This document shows positions 45,668 to 54,517 of a stretch of DNA of 64,000 nucleotides, in pieces. Within the stretch, counting starts at the first letter, position 1; the number at the start of each line of letters is the position of its first letter. Location: the NCBI GenBank assembly GCA_903953895.1, contig CAJBLH010000238.1, forward strand, positions 62,001 to 126,000, in the 5' to 3' direction. The notes beneath the pieces were generated by a model, which worked only from the letters and a program-made list of their open reading frames with translations, did not search any database and was not told the origin of the DNA. This DNA is from an uncultured Desulfobacteraceae bacterium (lineage in GTDB: Bacteria; Desulfobacterota; Desulfobacteria; Desulfobacterales; Desulfatirhabdiaceae). The translations under genes and the position numbers were made by a program.

Positions 45668-47593
45668 ATGGCAAACAGAATATATAAAATCACTATCCCG
45701 CTTCGATCCGAACCCATATCCCGGATTCATGCGCAGTGGATTCGTCTGATGGGGTGCAGTTTCCTGCTGATGCTGTCAGTTGCATGGCTGACCGGATGCG
45801 CAACACACGTCGGTGTAAAACCTGCCGGGTTAAGGGGCGCCTATGTGGAAATAAACGCTTCTGCGTTGACGGAATCAAAACCAGGCGCCAACACGCGGAT
45901 TGTCCTTCATCGCTACGATCTGGTTAAGACATTCGAAAATGATCCGGAAGCGGCACTCGCCATCCTGCATCAGAAGGCTGTCGGCGAGGATGACAGACGG
46001 GATCTGCGTTTTGCTTTATCGGAATTGAATTTTCTGTATGCAGAGAAACTGCAAAATAAGCAGGATAAACAAAAAAAGCTGTCAGCGCCTGATTTTTTTC
46101 TAGCTTCAGCCGTCTATGCATATCAGTATCTGCTGGGAAGCAGCCGGGAAGATCCGCCAAGCCCCTATGACAATCGGTTCCGCGAAGCCTGCATCCTCTA
46201 TAATCGTGCACTGGGAAAGGGGCTGGCCACAGGGGAAGATGGCCGACTCGAACTTCGCGACGGCATCCTGAAATTACCGGTCGGGTCATTGCCGCTGTCC
46301 ATTATAAACAAAACATTTCGAAGGGATGTATCTGAATTTGATCAAATTCTATGTTCAGACGATTTCCTCGTGCGAGGTTTCACTGTCAGAAACCGGTCCG
46401 CCGGCATGGGACTGCCCCTGATTGCAGTGAATTCAAAAGCGAAAGTTTTATCTGGAGAGCGAGTGATTTCTCTAACGGCTTTCCTGAGAATCGTAGGAGA
46501 CAGGGATGAGATTGGGCAAGGTACGGCACGGGCGGAACTGGAGTTGTACGACACCTTTGATACCACAGAATTGGATGTCAACGGACGGATGGTCCCTCTC
46601 GAAACAGACTTAACCGCGACCATAGCCTATGGATTGGATAATTCCGATGCATGGTCAGCAGGGTTGCGACGGTTTTTCATATTCGAAGAAGAAATTCAGC
46701 CGCATCTGGTGATGATCCAACCCTATGTGCAGGGCCGCATCCCGGTGATCTTTGTACATGGAACTGCCAGTGATCTGGTGTGGTGGGCGGAAATGCTCAA
46801 CACCCTTTACTCTGATCCACAATTGCAGAAGCATTTCCAGTTCTGGTTATTCCGGTATAACAGCAGCCGTACGATTGTGGACTCGGCTGCAGCTCTTCGG
46901 GAAGTCCTGGTGCAGAAACGCCGCGAACTCGATCCGAATAATCAGGACCCGGCGATGGATCAGATGGTTGTTATCGGACACAGCCAGGGGGGGCTTCTGA
47001 CAAAACAAACCGTGATTCGAACCGAAGACAAAATCTGGCGTTCTTTGAGTGATACTCCGCTGGATCAAATGAACATCGACCCGGCAGGCAAAGAATTGAT
47101 TCATAAGTGGTTTTTTATCGAGCCGCTGCCCTTTGTCAAGCGGGTTGTTTTTATTTCAACGCCCCACCGCGGCAGTTTTCTGGCAGCGGACTGGGTGCGT
47201 AATATCGTCCGCCGCATCGTCAGTCTGCCGGTTACAACGATCAGGGGGGCTGCATCCATTCTGAGCCTGGAAGGGCAACTGCGGCTTCCTTCCCGCCTGG
47301 AGGGCAGGTTGCCGACCAGCCTGGATGCCATGTCTCCGAATAATCAAGCCCTGTTGGTTCTTGCCGATATTCCCATTGAACCCGGCGTGACATCGCATTC
47401 CATCATTGCCGTCAAAGGCGATGGCGATCCCCTGGAAGGCGACGATGGTGTGGTCGAATATAAAAGCGCCCACATGGACGAGGTGGCGTCGGAGTTTATC
47501 GTGCGATCCGAGCATTCCTGTCAGGAACATCCTTTCACCATTGAAGAAGTGCGTCGGATTCTACTGGAGCATCTGGCATCGCAGGTTTTTTGA
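45668..47593 (+). CDS. Lipoprotein alpha/beta-hydrolase (lipase/esterase-like), copy 2
   Basis: A 641-residue paralogue of the gene at 41206, alignable end to end without gaps as far as I can see. It has the lipobox AWLTGC, VFVHGTASDLVWW and the nucleophile motif VIGHSQGG. Most differences are conservative, so both copies are probably active. A GAGGAG site precedes the start. An 84-bp gap separates it from the Ser-type sulfatase, so it is likely the first gene of the hydrolase-sulfatase-anSME transcript. A fragment of its 3' end is found at 26959. Confidence 0.88.
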   Translation: MANRIYKITIPLRSEPISRIHAQWIRLMGCSFLLMLSVAWLTGCATHVGVKPAGLRGAYVEINASALTESKPGANTRIVLHRYDLVKTFENDPEAALAILHQKAVGEDDRRDLRFALSELNFLYAEKLQNKQDKQKKLSAPDFFLASAVYAYQYLLGSSREDPPSPYDNRFREACILYNRALGKGLATGEDGRLELRDGILKLPVGSLPLSIINKTFRRDVSEFDQILCSDDFLVRGFTVRNRSAGMGLPLIAVNSKAKVLSGERVISLTAFLRIVGDRDEIGQGTARAELELYDTFDTTELDVNGRMVPLETDLTATIAYGLDNSDAWSAGLRRFFIFEEEIQPHLVMIQPYVQGRIPVIFVHGTASDLVWWAEMLNTLYSDPQLQKHFQFWLFRYNSSRTIVDSAAALREVLVQKRRELDPNNQDPAMDQMVVIGHSQGGLLTKQTVIRTEDKIWRSLSDTPLDQMNIDPAGKELIHKWFFIEPLPFVKRVVFISTPHRGSFLAADWVRNIVRRIVSLPVTTIRGAASILSLEGQLRLPSRLEGRLPTSLDAMSPNNQALLVLADIPIEPGVTSHSIIAVKGDGDPLEGDDGVVEYKSAHMDEVASEFIVRSEHSCQEHPFTIEEVRRILLEHLASQVF

Positions 47594-47677
47594 AACGAAG
47601 GCGTTGGCACACCGAAATCTTAATAGAGTGGGTTTGTTTACAGCGAAACAATCTATCAGTCAAAAGGAGCGACCGTC

Positions 47678-50101
47678 ATGAAACGAAAAACTTTGTCCGC
47701 AACATTCTGTGTTGCCTTGACGGCTGTCTGTACCGCGACAGCCGGTACTCAGACAACTCCGGATCGCACAACGCTGCCGATCCCGGAGCCCAGTTTTCCC
47801 CATAGTACCGTTTTGGATGCTCGAAATGCCACCCCCCCGGAGCGTTTCGAAGTGAGAGCGCCAGACGGCGCCCCGAACGTTCTTATCATCCTTATCGATG
47901 ATATGGGGTTCGGCCAGTCCAGTGCATTCGGTGGTCCCATCAATATGAAGACAGCGGAACGACTGGCTGACAAAGGCCTGCGCTATAACCAGTTTCATAC
48001 GACAGCCCTGAGTTCGCCGACCCGGGCAGCGCTGTTGACCGGCAGAAATCATCATACGACCAACACGGGATCCATCATGGAAACCGCAACGGCTTTTCCG
48101 GGAAACACGGGGCAACGTCCCGAGAGTGTGGCGCCTCTGGCGGCGATGCTGCGCTACAACGGTTACTCGACGGCTGCATTCGGGAAAAACCACGAGACGG
48201 CTGCTTGGGAAGTGAGTCCTTCCGGGCCGACCGACCGGTGGCCGACAAGAAGCGGCTTTGATAAATTCTATGGTTTTATGGGGGGCGAATCGAATCAGTG
48301 GGCTCCGGCCCTGTATGATGGCATGACAAAAATTGAGGTTCCAAAGGATTCGAACTACCATTTCATGACCGACATGACGAATCAGGCCGTCAAGTGGATG
48401 CAGTCGGTAAAGTCTCTGACACCGGACAAACCTTTCTTTATGTATTTTGCACCGGGCGCAACCCACGCACCGCACCATGTGCCCAAGGAATGGATCGCCA
48501 AATACAAGGGCAAGTTCGATCAGGGATGGGACAAGCTGCGGGAAGAGACTCTTGCTCGCCAGATCAAGTTGGGCGTGGTGCCAGCGGATACGAAGCTGGC
48601 GCCCAAGCCGGGGGCCATCAAGGATTGGAACAAGCTGACCGTGGATGAGAAAAAACTGTTTGCCCGCCAGATGGAAGTGTTTGCCGGTTTCGGCGAATAC
48701 GCGGACACCGAGATCGGCAGACTTGTCGATGTCATCCAAGACATGGGCCAGCTCGACAACACGCTGATCTTCTATATTGTCGGTGACAACGGCGCCAGCG
48801 CCGAGGGCGGCATGAGCGGTATGTTCAACGAAATGACCTATTTCAACGACGTAGTAGAAACGGTTTCCGATGTCATGAAACACTATGACGAGCTGGGCGG
48901 ACCGAATACTTACAGCCACTATGCCGCAGGCTGGGCGGTTGCCGGAGATACGCCATTTACCTGGACCAAGCAGGTGGCATCGAACTACGGCGGAACCCGT
49001 AACGGCATGGTTGTCCACTGGCCGAAAGGGGTAAAGGCCAGGAATGAAATCCGTACCCAGTGGCACCATGTGATCGATATCGCTCCCACGGTACTGGAAG
49101 CAGCGGTCCTGCCGGAGCCGAAAGTGGTAAACGGTATCCCCCAAACCCCGATCGAAGGGGTGAGCATGCTCTATTCTTTTAATGACGCCCATGCCAAGGA
49201 CCGCCATCTGACCCAGTACTTCGAGATTTTCGGCAACCGCGCCATCTATCGGGATGGTTGGCTTGCCGGCACAGTACACCGGGCGGCATGGGAGACTGAA
49301 GTACGCGCAACACTGGATAAGGATACCTGGGAGCTTTATGACACGCGAAACGACTTCAGCCTGGCCACGGACCTGGCAGCGAAGGAACCGGCAAAGCTCA
49401 AGGAACTTCAGAATTTATTCATGGATGAGGCTGTCAAGTACAACGTGCTTCCCATCGATGACCGGGTTTTCGAGCGCATCAACGCGGCCCTTGTCGGCAG
49501 GCCCGACCTGATGGCCGGCCGCACATCGCTCACGGTTTACGAAGGGATGACCGGAATGTCGGAAAATGTATTCATCAACACGAAGAACCGGTCGCACACG
49601 ATTACAGCCGAGGTCAACCTTCCCAAAAGCGGTGGAAGGGGCGTGATTCTTGCTCAGGCCGGGCGTTTCGGCGGATGGAGCCTGTACCTGAAAAACGGTG
49701 TGCCGACATATACATACAACTTTCTGGGATTGAAACGTTTTACCATCGCTGCCAAGAAGCCGCTGCCGGCAGGAAAGGCAACCATCCGCTATGAGTTTGC
49801 CTATGACGGCGGTGGGTTAGCCAAAGGTGGGACCGGTACGATTCTTGTCAATGATATGAAAGTGGCAGAGGGGCGGATCGAACGCACGCAGCCCATGATA
49901 TTTTCGGCCGACGAAGGTGCCGATGTCGGTGAAGATGGCGAAACGCCGGTTGTAGAGAATTATGGCATTCCAGCACCTTATCAATTCACCGGCAGGATCG
50001 ATAAGATCACCATTGACGTGCAGGAAATGAAGGCGGCAGACAAGGCCAAAGAGGACAGACTCCGTGCGCAAGCCGCTCATGAAAAAGTTCAGTCGGATTA
50101 A
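47678..50101 (+). CDS. Ser-type sulfatase (arylsulfatase family), exported
   Basis: An 807-residue periplasmic enzyme with a signal peptide (to about residue 23). The metal-binding Asp74-Asp75 is in LIDDMGFG. The active-site signature reads SSPTR at 112-116, where many long relatives have CSPTR. Ser112 would be converted to formylglycine, which the oxygen-dependent FGE cannot do but anSME can. GDNGASAEGG and HAPHHVPKEW are further active-site stretches. About 240 C-terminal residues form a beta-rich domain (RSHTITAEVNLPKSGGRG). It should cleave a sulfate ester, with size and neighbours suggesting a bulky or hydrophobic one. AAAGGAG precedes the start; its 3' end overlaps the anSME gene. Confidence 0.93.
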   Translation: MKRKTLSATFCVALTAVCTATAGTQTTPDRTTLPIPEPSFPHSTVLDARNATPPERFEVRAPDGAPNVLIILIDDMGFGQSSAFGGPINMKTAERLADKGLRYNQFHTTALSSPTRAALLTGRNHHTTNTGSIMETATAFPGNTGQRPESVAPLAAMLRYNGYSTAAFGKNHETAAWEVSPSGPTDRWPTRSGFDKFYGFMGGESNQWAPALYDGMTKIEVPKDSNYHFMTDMTNQAVKWMQSVKSLTPDKPFFMYFAPGATHAPHHVPKEWIAKYKGKFDQGWDKLREETLARQIKLGVVPADTKLAPKPGAIKDWNKLTVDEKKLFARQMEVFAGFGEYADTEIGRLVDVIQDMGQLDNTLIFYIVGDNGASAEGGMSGMFNEMTYFNDVVETVSDVMKHYDELGGPNTYSHYAAGWAVAGDTPFTWTKQVASNYGGTRNGMVVHWPKGVKARNEIRTQWHHVIDIAPTVLEAAVLPEPKVVNGIPQTPIEGVSMLYSFNDAHAKDRHLTQYFEIFGNRAIYRDGWLAGTVHRAAWETEVRATLDKDTWELYDTRNDFSLATDLAAKEPAKLKELQNLFMDEAVKYNVLPIDDRVFERINAALVGRPDLMAGRTSLTVYEGMTGMSENVFINTKNRSHTITAEVNLPKSGGRGVILAQAGRFGGWSLYLKNGVPTYTYNFLGLKRFTIAAKKPLPAGKATIRYEFAYDGGGLAKGGTGTILVNDMKVAEGRIERTQPMIFSADEGADVGEDGETPVVENYGIPAPYQFTGRIDKITIDVQEMKAADKAKEDRLRAQAAHEKVQSD

Positions 50102-51368
50102 AGAAAACATCCCGGATGCCATCCATGTGTTGGCCAAACCCATCGGTCCGGCCTGCAATCTGGACTGCGAGTACTGCTTTTACCTGGAGAAGCGGGCGCT
50201 GTTCGGGTCTGGGGAAAAGTTCCGAATGTCCGATAACACCCTGAGTGCATTCATAAAGAACTATATTGCCTCACAGCCCACACCGGTTGTTGAGTTTGTC
50301 TGGCAGGGCGGAGAGCCGACCTTGTTGGGGCAGGCGTTTTTCCAGCGGGTCATTGCGCTGCAACAACCGTATGCCAGGCAAAAAACCATCCGGAATGTGA
50401 TCCAGACCAACGGAACCCTGCTGGACGAAGCGTGGTGCCGGTTTCTGAAAAAACATGACTTTATGGTGGGTATCAGCCTGGATGGTCCGAAAAACATCCA
50501 CGACCGTTATCGCCGGGATGGCAAGGGCCGGGGAACGTTTGAAAAAGTGATCCGCGGGCTAAGGCTTCTACAGAGACACGGGGTCGAATACAATGTCATG
50601 GCCTGTGTGGCCCGTGATACGGCGGTAAAACCGCTCGAAGTTTACCGGTTTTTCAAGGATGCAGGAGTGGAGTTTATCCAGTTTACTCCGATTATCGAGC
50701 GTCCGGCCGATGAATGCAGCGCTAAACAAGGTCTGCGACTGGCTGCTTTCCCTGCTCTGGATCGGCCGGCAGTGCAGACCGAAGTCACGGACTGGTCGGT
50801 ACTGCCTGAGGATTATGCTGATTTCCTGATTGCCATTTTTGAAGAATGGGTGCATCAGGATGTGGGCAATGTTTTTGTCATGAATTTTGAATGGGCTCTG
50901 AATGCATGGATCGGCAATCCATCGCCCGTCTGCGTACATGCAGAGCAGTGCGGTCGTTCTCTGGTGATCGAGCATAACGGCGATGTGTTTGCCTGTGATC
51001 ATGGCGTATATCCACAGTTTCGGCTTGGCAGCATTCTGACAGATACCTTCCCGGCCATGGTACGGAAATCTCTGGAATCACAATTTGGAATTTCCAAGGA
51101 AACAGCTCTTCCGCGCCGGTGTAAATCGTGTGAGGTGCTTGCCGCATGCCGGGGAGGGTGTCCCAAACATCGCTTTGTAACCTCGACCTGTGATGAGCCT
51201 GGGCTTCATTATCTATGCCCGGGGTATAAAAAATTCTTTTTTCATATTCGAAAATATCTTAGAGTCATGGCGCAGCTTCTGGAATACGGGCTTCCGGTGA
51301 CCCTGGTGATGCAGGCGCTGAAAAATCCCCTCGCCATCACCCTCCCACAGAATGCCGTGGATAAGTGA
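50064..51368 (+). CDS. Anaerobic sulfatase-maturating enzyme (anSME), radical SAM/SPASM
   Basis: A 434-residue enzyme (from GTG 50064; ATG 50079 is the alternative, five codons shorter). The radical-SAM cluster is CNLDCEYC (Cys31, Cys35, Cys38). The SPASM region has CVHAEQCGRSLVIEHNGDVF, ACDHG, CKSCEVLAACRGGC and CPGYKKFF, which bind two more [4Fe-4S] clusters. It oxidises the active-site Ser or Cys of sulfatases to formylglycine without oxygen. It overlaps the Ser-type sulfatase by 38 bp and probably also serves the Cys-type one. A 3' fragment is found at 27030 and an internally deleted relic at 56894. The palindromic element follows 129 bp downstream. Confidence 0.95.
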   Translation: MRKPLMKKFSRIKENIPDAIHVLAKPIGPACNLDCEYCFYLEKRALFGSGEKFRMSDNTLSAFIKNYIASQPTPVVEFVWQGGEPTLLGQAFFQRVIALQQPYARQKTIRNVIQTNGTLLDEAWCRFLKKHDFMVGISLDGPKNIHDRYRRDGKGRGTFEKVIRGLRLLQRHGVEYNVMACVARDTAVKPLEVYRFFKDAGVEFIQFTPIIERPADECSAKQGLRLAAFPALDRPAVQTEVTDWSVLPEDYADFLIAIFEEWVHQDVGNVFVMNFEWALNAWIGNPSPVCVHAEQCGRSLVIEHNGDVFACDHGVYPQFRLGSILTDTFPAMVRKSLESQFGISKETALPRRCKSCEVLAACRGGCPKHRFVTSTCDEPGLHYLCPGYKKFFFHIRKYLRVMAQLLEYGLPVTLVMQALKNPLAITLPQNAVDK

Positions 51369-51496
51369 TTCCTTTGCGCATGCATCGATGGTGCATGGGA
51401 GGCTGGTACGATTCCACGCGAGATAGTGCTTTTCTTTTCTTGAAGAAATATCTCAAGATATTGAATGGCTTCATATGTTATTTCAGTTTTTTGAGA

Positions 51497-51602
51497 TATA
51501 GACTTTCAGAAAAATAATTTCGCTGCGTTATCGGTCGGGAATGGCCGAAAAAGGCCTATTCCCTCCCTGCTGCCTTGCGAAATGAATTTTCTGAAAGTCT
51601 AT
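51497..51602. repeat. Palindromic dispersed element, copy 2 (106 bp)
   Basis: Same sequence and orientation as the copy at 23791-23897, except for one fewer A in the central A-run. It ends 31 bp before the start of the DUF3604 gene and lies in the gap after the anSME gene. Near-identity of the two copies over their whole length argues for recent mobility or gene conversion. Confidence 0.85.
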
Positions 51603-51633
51603 AGTATAAACCCAAACAAAAGGGAGAGAGACT

Positions 51634-53589
51634 ATGAATAAAAGAGTTTTAAGTATCACATTTCTTATTATCCTCATGGTCGCTGGTCTGACACTGACAG
51701 CGCACGCCGCCGATGAAGCAGCTACAGATCCCTGCCTCGGAACAGCCGACCATGACAAGCTTGATAAGGTTTTTCCATCAAAACCGAATTATTCGCCCTA
51801 TGCTGGGCGCAATTTCCCAACGCGGCCGTATTTTGGCGACACGCACCTTCACACATCTTTTTCAATGGACGCAGGTGCATTTGGCGCTCGCCTGACACCG
51901 CGCGATGCCTATTTGTTTGCCAAAGGCAAGGAGATCACTTCAAACACCAATCAGCCGGTCAAGCTTTCCCGATCTCTCGATTTTCTGGTCGTGGCAGATC
52001 ACTCCGACGGAATGGGTTTCTTCCCGCAGTTAATGGGAGGCGATCCGGAACTGCTAACCACGCCGCAAGGCAGAAAGTGGTATGACCAGATCAAGGGCGG
52101 CCAGGGTGCCGATGCGGCTTTGGATATCATCATGAGCTTCGGTCTGGGTAAAATGCCCAAGGGGTTCCCGGTTCCGGGCACACGCGCCTACCGCGATGCC
52201 TGGCAGGAGACCATAAAGGCGGCCGAGGAGGCGAACGATCCCGGTCGCTTCACAGCGTTCATCGGGTACGAGTGGACCTCGAATACGGCTGCCAACAACC
52301 TGCACCGCAATATAATTTTCCGAGACAATGCTGACAAAGCAAGCCGGGTCGAGCCACATACAACTCTGAAGCCACTTGGAAGCGACAATCCTGCCGATCT
52401 GTGGAAATGGATGTCCGCATACGAGGAGAAGACGGGTGGTGATGTGCTGGCCATCGCCCACAACGGCAACCTCTCCAACGGCACGATGTTCCCCATGGTC
52501 GAGGCCTTCGGAAAGAAGATCGACCGCGAGTATGCCGTGACGCGCGCCAAGTGGGAGCGGCTTTACGAAATGACCCAGACCAAGGGAACTGGCGAGGCGC
52601 ATCCATACCTTTCTCCCAACGACGAGTTCGCCGACTTCGAGATATGGGATAAGTGCAACCTTGACGGCAGCATGGCAAAGACAAAAGACATGCTGAAATT
52701 CGAATATGCCCGCGAGGCACTTAAAAACGGGCTTTATCTCGAATCGAAACTCAGTGTCAATCCCTACAAGTTCGGTATGATCGGCAGCAGCGATGCGCAC
52801 AACGGTCTCGCCGCGATGGAGGAGGAGAACTTTTTCGGCAAGACCGCACCTCAGGAACCCAGCCCGGAACGGATGACCAAAACCTTCATCAAACATTCCA
52901 AGACAGGCGTAACGATCATGGACTGGGAGGTTTCCGCATCAGGTTACGCCGCCGTGTGGGCCACGGAGAACACACGCGAGGCAATCTTCGATGCGATGCA
53001 GCGGCGGGAAACCTATGCCACGACCGGTCCGCGCATGTTCGTGCGCTTCTTTGGCGGCTGGGATTTTGAGCCTAATGACGCACACAATCGTTTGCCGGCT
53101 GCCATCGGATACAGCAAGGGCGTGCCCATGGGCGGAGATTTAAGTGCAGCTCCTGCCGGAAAGGTACCCACATTCCTGGTTGCAGCACTAAAGGACCCCA
53201 TCGGCGCCAACCTCGACCGCATCCAGATTATCAAGGGCTGGCTTGATGCCAGGGGTGACGTTCAAGAGAAGATCTACGACGTTGTCTGGGGCGACGCGGA
53301 CAATCGCAAGTTTGGTGCCGATGGTAAGCTCCCTTCAGTTGGCAGCACCGTGGATGCGGAGAATGCCACCTGGACCAACACCATCGGCAACCCGGAATTG
53401 ATCACTGTCTGGAAGGACCCTGATTTCGATGCCAAGCAGCGAGCGTTCTACTACGCCAGGGTTCTGGAAATCCCGACACCCCGATGGACCGCCTACGATG
53501 CGAAGCGCTTCGGCTTCAAACCACTGCCGGGCACCACGATGACGCTCCAGGAACGCGCCTACACGTCACCCATCTGGTACACACCATAA
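51634..53589 (+). CDS. DUF3604 family exported protein (PHP-like)
   Basis: A 651-residue protein with a signal peptide (to about residue 25, AHAADE). The mature part starts with the DUF3604 hallmark YFGDTHLHTSFSMDAG, in which the D-x-H-x-H resembles the metal site of PHP-type phosphoesterases. FLVVADHSDGMG, MGNDAH-like SSDAHNG and a C-terminal GTTMTLQERAYTSPIWYTP are also present. The biochemical activity of the family is not established; a metal-dependent hydrolase is likely. GGGAGAG precedes the start. It is the first gene of a block with a parvulin and three HupE/UreJ-like genes; HupE proteins are linked to nickel or cobalt, so metal supply for this enzyme is possible (inference). Confidence 0.88.
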   Translation: MNKRVLSITFLIILMVAGLTLTAHAADEAATDPCLGTADHDKLDKVFPSKPNYSPYAGRNFPTRPYFGDTHLHTSFSMDAGAFGARLTPRDAYLFAKGKEITSNTNQPVKLSRSLDFLVVADHSDGMGFFPQLMGGDPELLTTPQGRKWYDQIKGGQGADAALDIIMSFGLGKMPKGFPVPGTRAYRDAWQETIKAAEEANDPGRFTAFIGYEWTSNTAANNLHRNIIFRDNADKASRVEPHTTLKPLGSDNPADLWKWMSAYEEKTGGDVLAIAHNGNLSNGTMFPMVEAFGKKIDREYAVTRAKWERLYEMTQTKGTGEAHPYLSPNDEFADFEIWDKCNLDGSMAKTKDMLKFEYAREALKNGLYLESKLSVNPYKFGMIGSSDAHNGLAAMEEENFFGKTAPQEPSPERMTKTFIKHSKTGVTIMDWEVSASGYAAVWATENTREAIFDAMQRRETYATTGPRMFVRFFGGWDFEPNDAHNRLPAAIGYSKGVPMGGDLSAAPAGKVPTFLVAALKDPIGANLDRIQIIKGWLDARGDVQEKIYDVVWGDADNRKFGADGKLPSVGSTVDAENATWTNTIGNPELITVWKDPDFDAKQRAFYYARVLEIPTPRWTAYDAKRFGFKPLPGTTMTLQERAYTSPIWYTP

Positions 53590-53605
53590 TGGTGATAGGA
53601 TAATC

Positions 53606-54517
53606 GTGCAAGAATCTTTTAAAAAATTGATCCGTGAGCCACTGGTTCACTTCCTGATCATCGGTACAGGGCTGTTCCTTCTCTTCGGATGGGGGGGCGG
53701 CCCTGTGCCGCTTCCGGCCGGGCAGTCCGGGTTGCCGTCGACAAAAATTGTCATCGCACCGTCCGATATAGATCAAATGACGGCAGCGTTTACACGGACA
53801 TGGCAACGTCCGCCGACCGAAACGGAAGTGAAGGTTCTTGTCGATAACTTTGTCCGTGACGAGATTTACTACCGCGAGGGACTGGCTATTGGCCTGGATC
53901 GGGATGACAGCGTAATCAGGCGACGGATGCGTCAGAAGATGGAATTCATCTTCGAGGACATCACTGCCCAGGCGGAACCAACAGATGATGAACTCCTTGC
54001 GTATATGAAGACACATCCCGATGCTTACCTGATGGATCCGCAGATCGCATTTCGCCATGTCTATTTCAATGCCAACATGCGGGGAAAGAACGCCGAAGCC
54101 GATGCCCGGCAGATCCTTGCACGTCTTAATGAAGGCATGGACGCAGAACTTGCCGGAGACCCCTTTATGCTGGGTGCGGAAATAAGTCTCTCGCCGCTTT
54201 GGGATATCCGGAAACAATTCGGCGAAGAGTTCAGCAGAAACCTGTCAGGGCTGATGAGTGAAAAATGGGAGGGGCCGTTACGCTCTGGCTTCGGGCTTCA
54301 TCTGGTTCTTGTCATACAGCGCGTGGCAAGCCGCCTGCCTGAACTGGAAGAGGTTCGGAAGACAGTGAAAAGGGACTTGATGGCTGAACGGCAGAAGGAG
54401 CTCATGGATGCCGCGTACGCCAAACTCAGGGACCGGTACACCGTGGAAATCGAAAGGTCTGAGACCAAGGCGCTCTCCTCGGCTGAAGAGAAAATGCCCC
54501 AGGGGGTGCTTCGATGA
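53606..54517 (+). CDS. Membrane-anchored parvulin-type peptidyl-prolyl isomerase
   Basis: A 303-residue protein that starts at GTG 53606, 16 bp after the DUF3604 stop. One membrane helix lies at about 15-30 (FLIIGTGLFLLFGW). A SurA-like helical part (RTWQRPPTETEVKVLVDNFV) and a PpiC-type rotamase domain follow: QIAFRHVYFNANMRGKNAEA to EGPLRSGFGLHLVLV. It should assist folding of an exported protein, most simply the DUF3604 protein encoded before it. The stop overlaps the next start by four bases. Confidence 0.88.
   Translation: MQESFKKLIREPLVHFLIIGTGLFLLFGWGGGPVPLPAGQSGLPSTKIVIAPSDIDQMTAAFTRTWQRPPTETEVKVLVDNFVRDEIYYREGLAIGLDRDDSVIRRRMRQKMEFIFEDITAQAEPTDDELLAYMKTHPDAYLMDPQIAFRHVYFNANMRGKNAEADARQILARLNEGMDAELAGDPFMLGAEISLSPLWDIRKQFGEEFSRNLSGLMSEKWEGPLRSGFGLHLVLVIQRVASRLPELEEVRKTVKRDLMAERQKELMDAAYAKLRDRYTVEIERSETKALSSAEEKMPQGVLR

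Noticed and set aside
47660-49279. A 539-codon open frame antisense to the Ser-type sulfatase gene
   Set aside because: It mirrors the codon structure of the sulfatase gene, which has clear motifs and a ribosome site; the antisense product resembles no family.
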